Source: an uncultured Campylobacter sp. (lineage in GTDB: Bacteria > Campylobacterota > Campylobacteria > Campylobacterales > Campylobacteraceae). From it: a DNA stretch of 7,149 nucleotides. Positions 6,949-7,149 of this stretch are shown piece after piece. The stretch is from contig UQCL01000079.1 in the NCBI GenBank assembly GCA_900539505.1, positions 1-7,149 on the forward strand. Reading direction: 5' to 3'. A program made the position numbers and the translations under genes. The notes beneath the pieces are model-generated. The model saw only the letters and a list, made by a program, of their open reading frames with translations, searched no databases and was not told the origin of the DNA. How positions within the stretch are numbered: the first letter of the stretch is position 1; every line of letters begins with the position of its first letter.

Positions 6949-6980
6949 ACAAACATAAATATGCTAATTTTATAGTTTGT
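6949..6980. repeat. AT-rich inverted repeat downstream of pbpA
   Basis: The arm ACAAACATAAA (6949-6959) pairs with TTTATAGTTTGT (6969-6980) with one unpaired base, around a loop of about 9 nt. It could be a weak terminator for the pbpA operon or a regulator site upstream of the promoter at 6997-7002. The stem is almost all A-T and has no clean U-tract behind it, so neither role is secure. Confidence 0.35.
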
Positions 6981-6996
6981 TTAAGGTTGTAGGCGC

Positions 6997-7002
6997 TAAA
7001 AT
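6997..7002 (+). promoter_or_regulatory. -10 box of promoter for the partial gene at 7031
   Basis: TAAAAT lies within GCTAAAATGCG, the same words as in the alaS promoter, and the 13-mer AATTTTATAGTTT (6966-6978) sits upstream at nearly the same distance (31 versus 30 bases). The predicted start near 7009 would give a leader of about 22 nt ending with the AGGGG at 7020-7024. Confidence 0.6.
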
Positions 7003-7030
7003 GCGTAATCATTTTATTTAGGGGTTAAGA

Positions 7031-7114
7031 TTGCAGGATTTAGAATTCGAAAGTAAAAAGATAAGAATAGAAAATACTCGTGTAAAATTCGGCAAATTTT
7101 TTACGAAATTATGT
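7031..7114 (+). CDS. Start of an unidentified gene (28 codons, cut off by contig end)
   Basis: An open frame starts at TTG 7031, with AGGGG (7020-7024) six bases before it and a good promoter further up. It runs without stop through 28 codons, beginning MQDLEFESKKIRIENTRVKF, until the adapter at 7115. An in-frame TAG at 7019-7021 shows that it cannot start further upstream, and no in-frame ATG follows, so TTG is the only reasonable start. The visible part is charged and soluble-looking, with a basic/aromatic stretch (KFGKFFTKLC) that might precede a membrane helix. I do not recognise the family. As I recall, C. jejuni has clpB on the opposite strand here, so the synteny ends at this point. 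Confidence rests on the promoter, binding site and open frame, not on homology. Confidence 0.5.
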
Positions 7115-7148
7115 CTGTCTCTTATACACATCTCCGAGCCCACGAGAC
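7115..7148 (-). other. Nextera (Tn5) sequencing adapter, right end; not genomic
   Basis: Bases 7115-7133 are the reverse complement of the Tn5 mosaic end (CTGTCTCTTATACACATCT), followed by CCGAGCCCACGAGAC. Together they form the complete 34-base Nextera read-2 side adapter read through in reverse. The final T at 7149 is probably the first base beyond it (index region). Genomic sequence ends at 7114. With the left adapter this makes an artificial terminal inverted repeat. Confidence 0.98.
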
Positions 7149-7149
7149 T

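Noticed and set aside
7001..7021. Short leader peptide ATG...TAG just before the gene at 7031
   Set aside because: Its ATG lies inside the predicted -10 box, upstream of the likely transcription start, so it would not be transcribed, and it has no ribosome binding site.
1..7149. Transposon bounded by terminal inverted repeats
   Set aside because: The repeats are the Nextera adapter and mosaic end. No transposase is present between them and the cargo is core genes.

Overview
The window looks like a contig of about 7 kb from a Campylobacter-like epsilonproteobacterium. The evidence is the gene order, the frequent AAATTT/AAAATTTTA words, the promoters with extended -10 boxes and AT-rich upstream tracts, and proteins that resemble Campylobacter AlaRS, Maf and PbpA. 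From memory, hemH / Gfo-Idh-MocA protein / alaS / maf / pbpA matches Cj0503c, Cj0504c, Cj0506, Cj0507 and Cj0508 of C. jejuni. The base composition is clearly richer in G+C than C. jejuni, which points to an oral or gut species such as the C. gracilis, C. showae, C. rectus or C. curvus group. The species call is inference only.

Both ends are artificial. Bases 1-23 and 7115-7148 are Nextera/Tn5 transposome adapter with the 19-bp mosaic end. True genomic sequence is therefore 24-7114, and the terminal inverted repeat is not a transposon.

Left, minus-strand unit (24-1264): a 290-aa Gfo/Idh/MocA-fold protein is followed, with a 4-base ATGA overlap, by the first 124 codons of ferrochelatase (hemH), whose 3' part is cut off by the adapter. 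A 122-bp divergent promoter region (1265-1386) separates this unit from the right one. It has a TATAAT box facing left and a TAAAAT box facing right.

Right, plus-strand unit (1387-6885): alaS, a four-helix membrane protein, maf and pbpA. Every junction overlaps, by 4, 1 and 7 bases. This is a classic gapless operon joining translation (alanyl-tRNA synthesis), a nucleotide pyrophosphatase and peptidoglycan synthesis (bifunctional PBP1A). Past pbpA, a 229-bp tail holds an AT-rich inverted repeat, a promoter closely resembling the alaS promoter, and 28 codons of an unidentified gene that begins with TTG and runs into the adapter.

I see no mobile element, CRISPR array, RNA gene or obviously new system; this is mostly ordinary core-genome sequence. 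The points most worth a second look are the Gfo/Idh protein lacking the family's usual Lys/Asp/His catalytic residues and coupled to hemH, the low-complexity Ala/Gln/Pro-rich segment inside HemH, the extra HemJ/CopD-like membrane protein between alaS and maf, and the adapter contamination, which creates a spurious 'MCIRDR' ORF.
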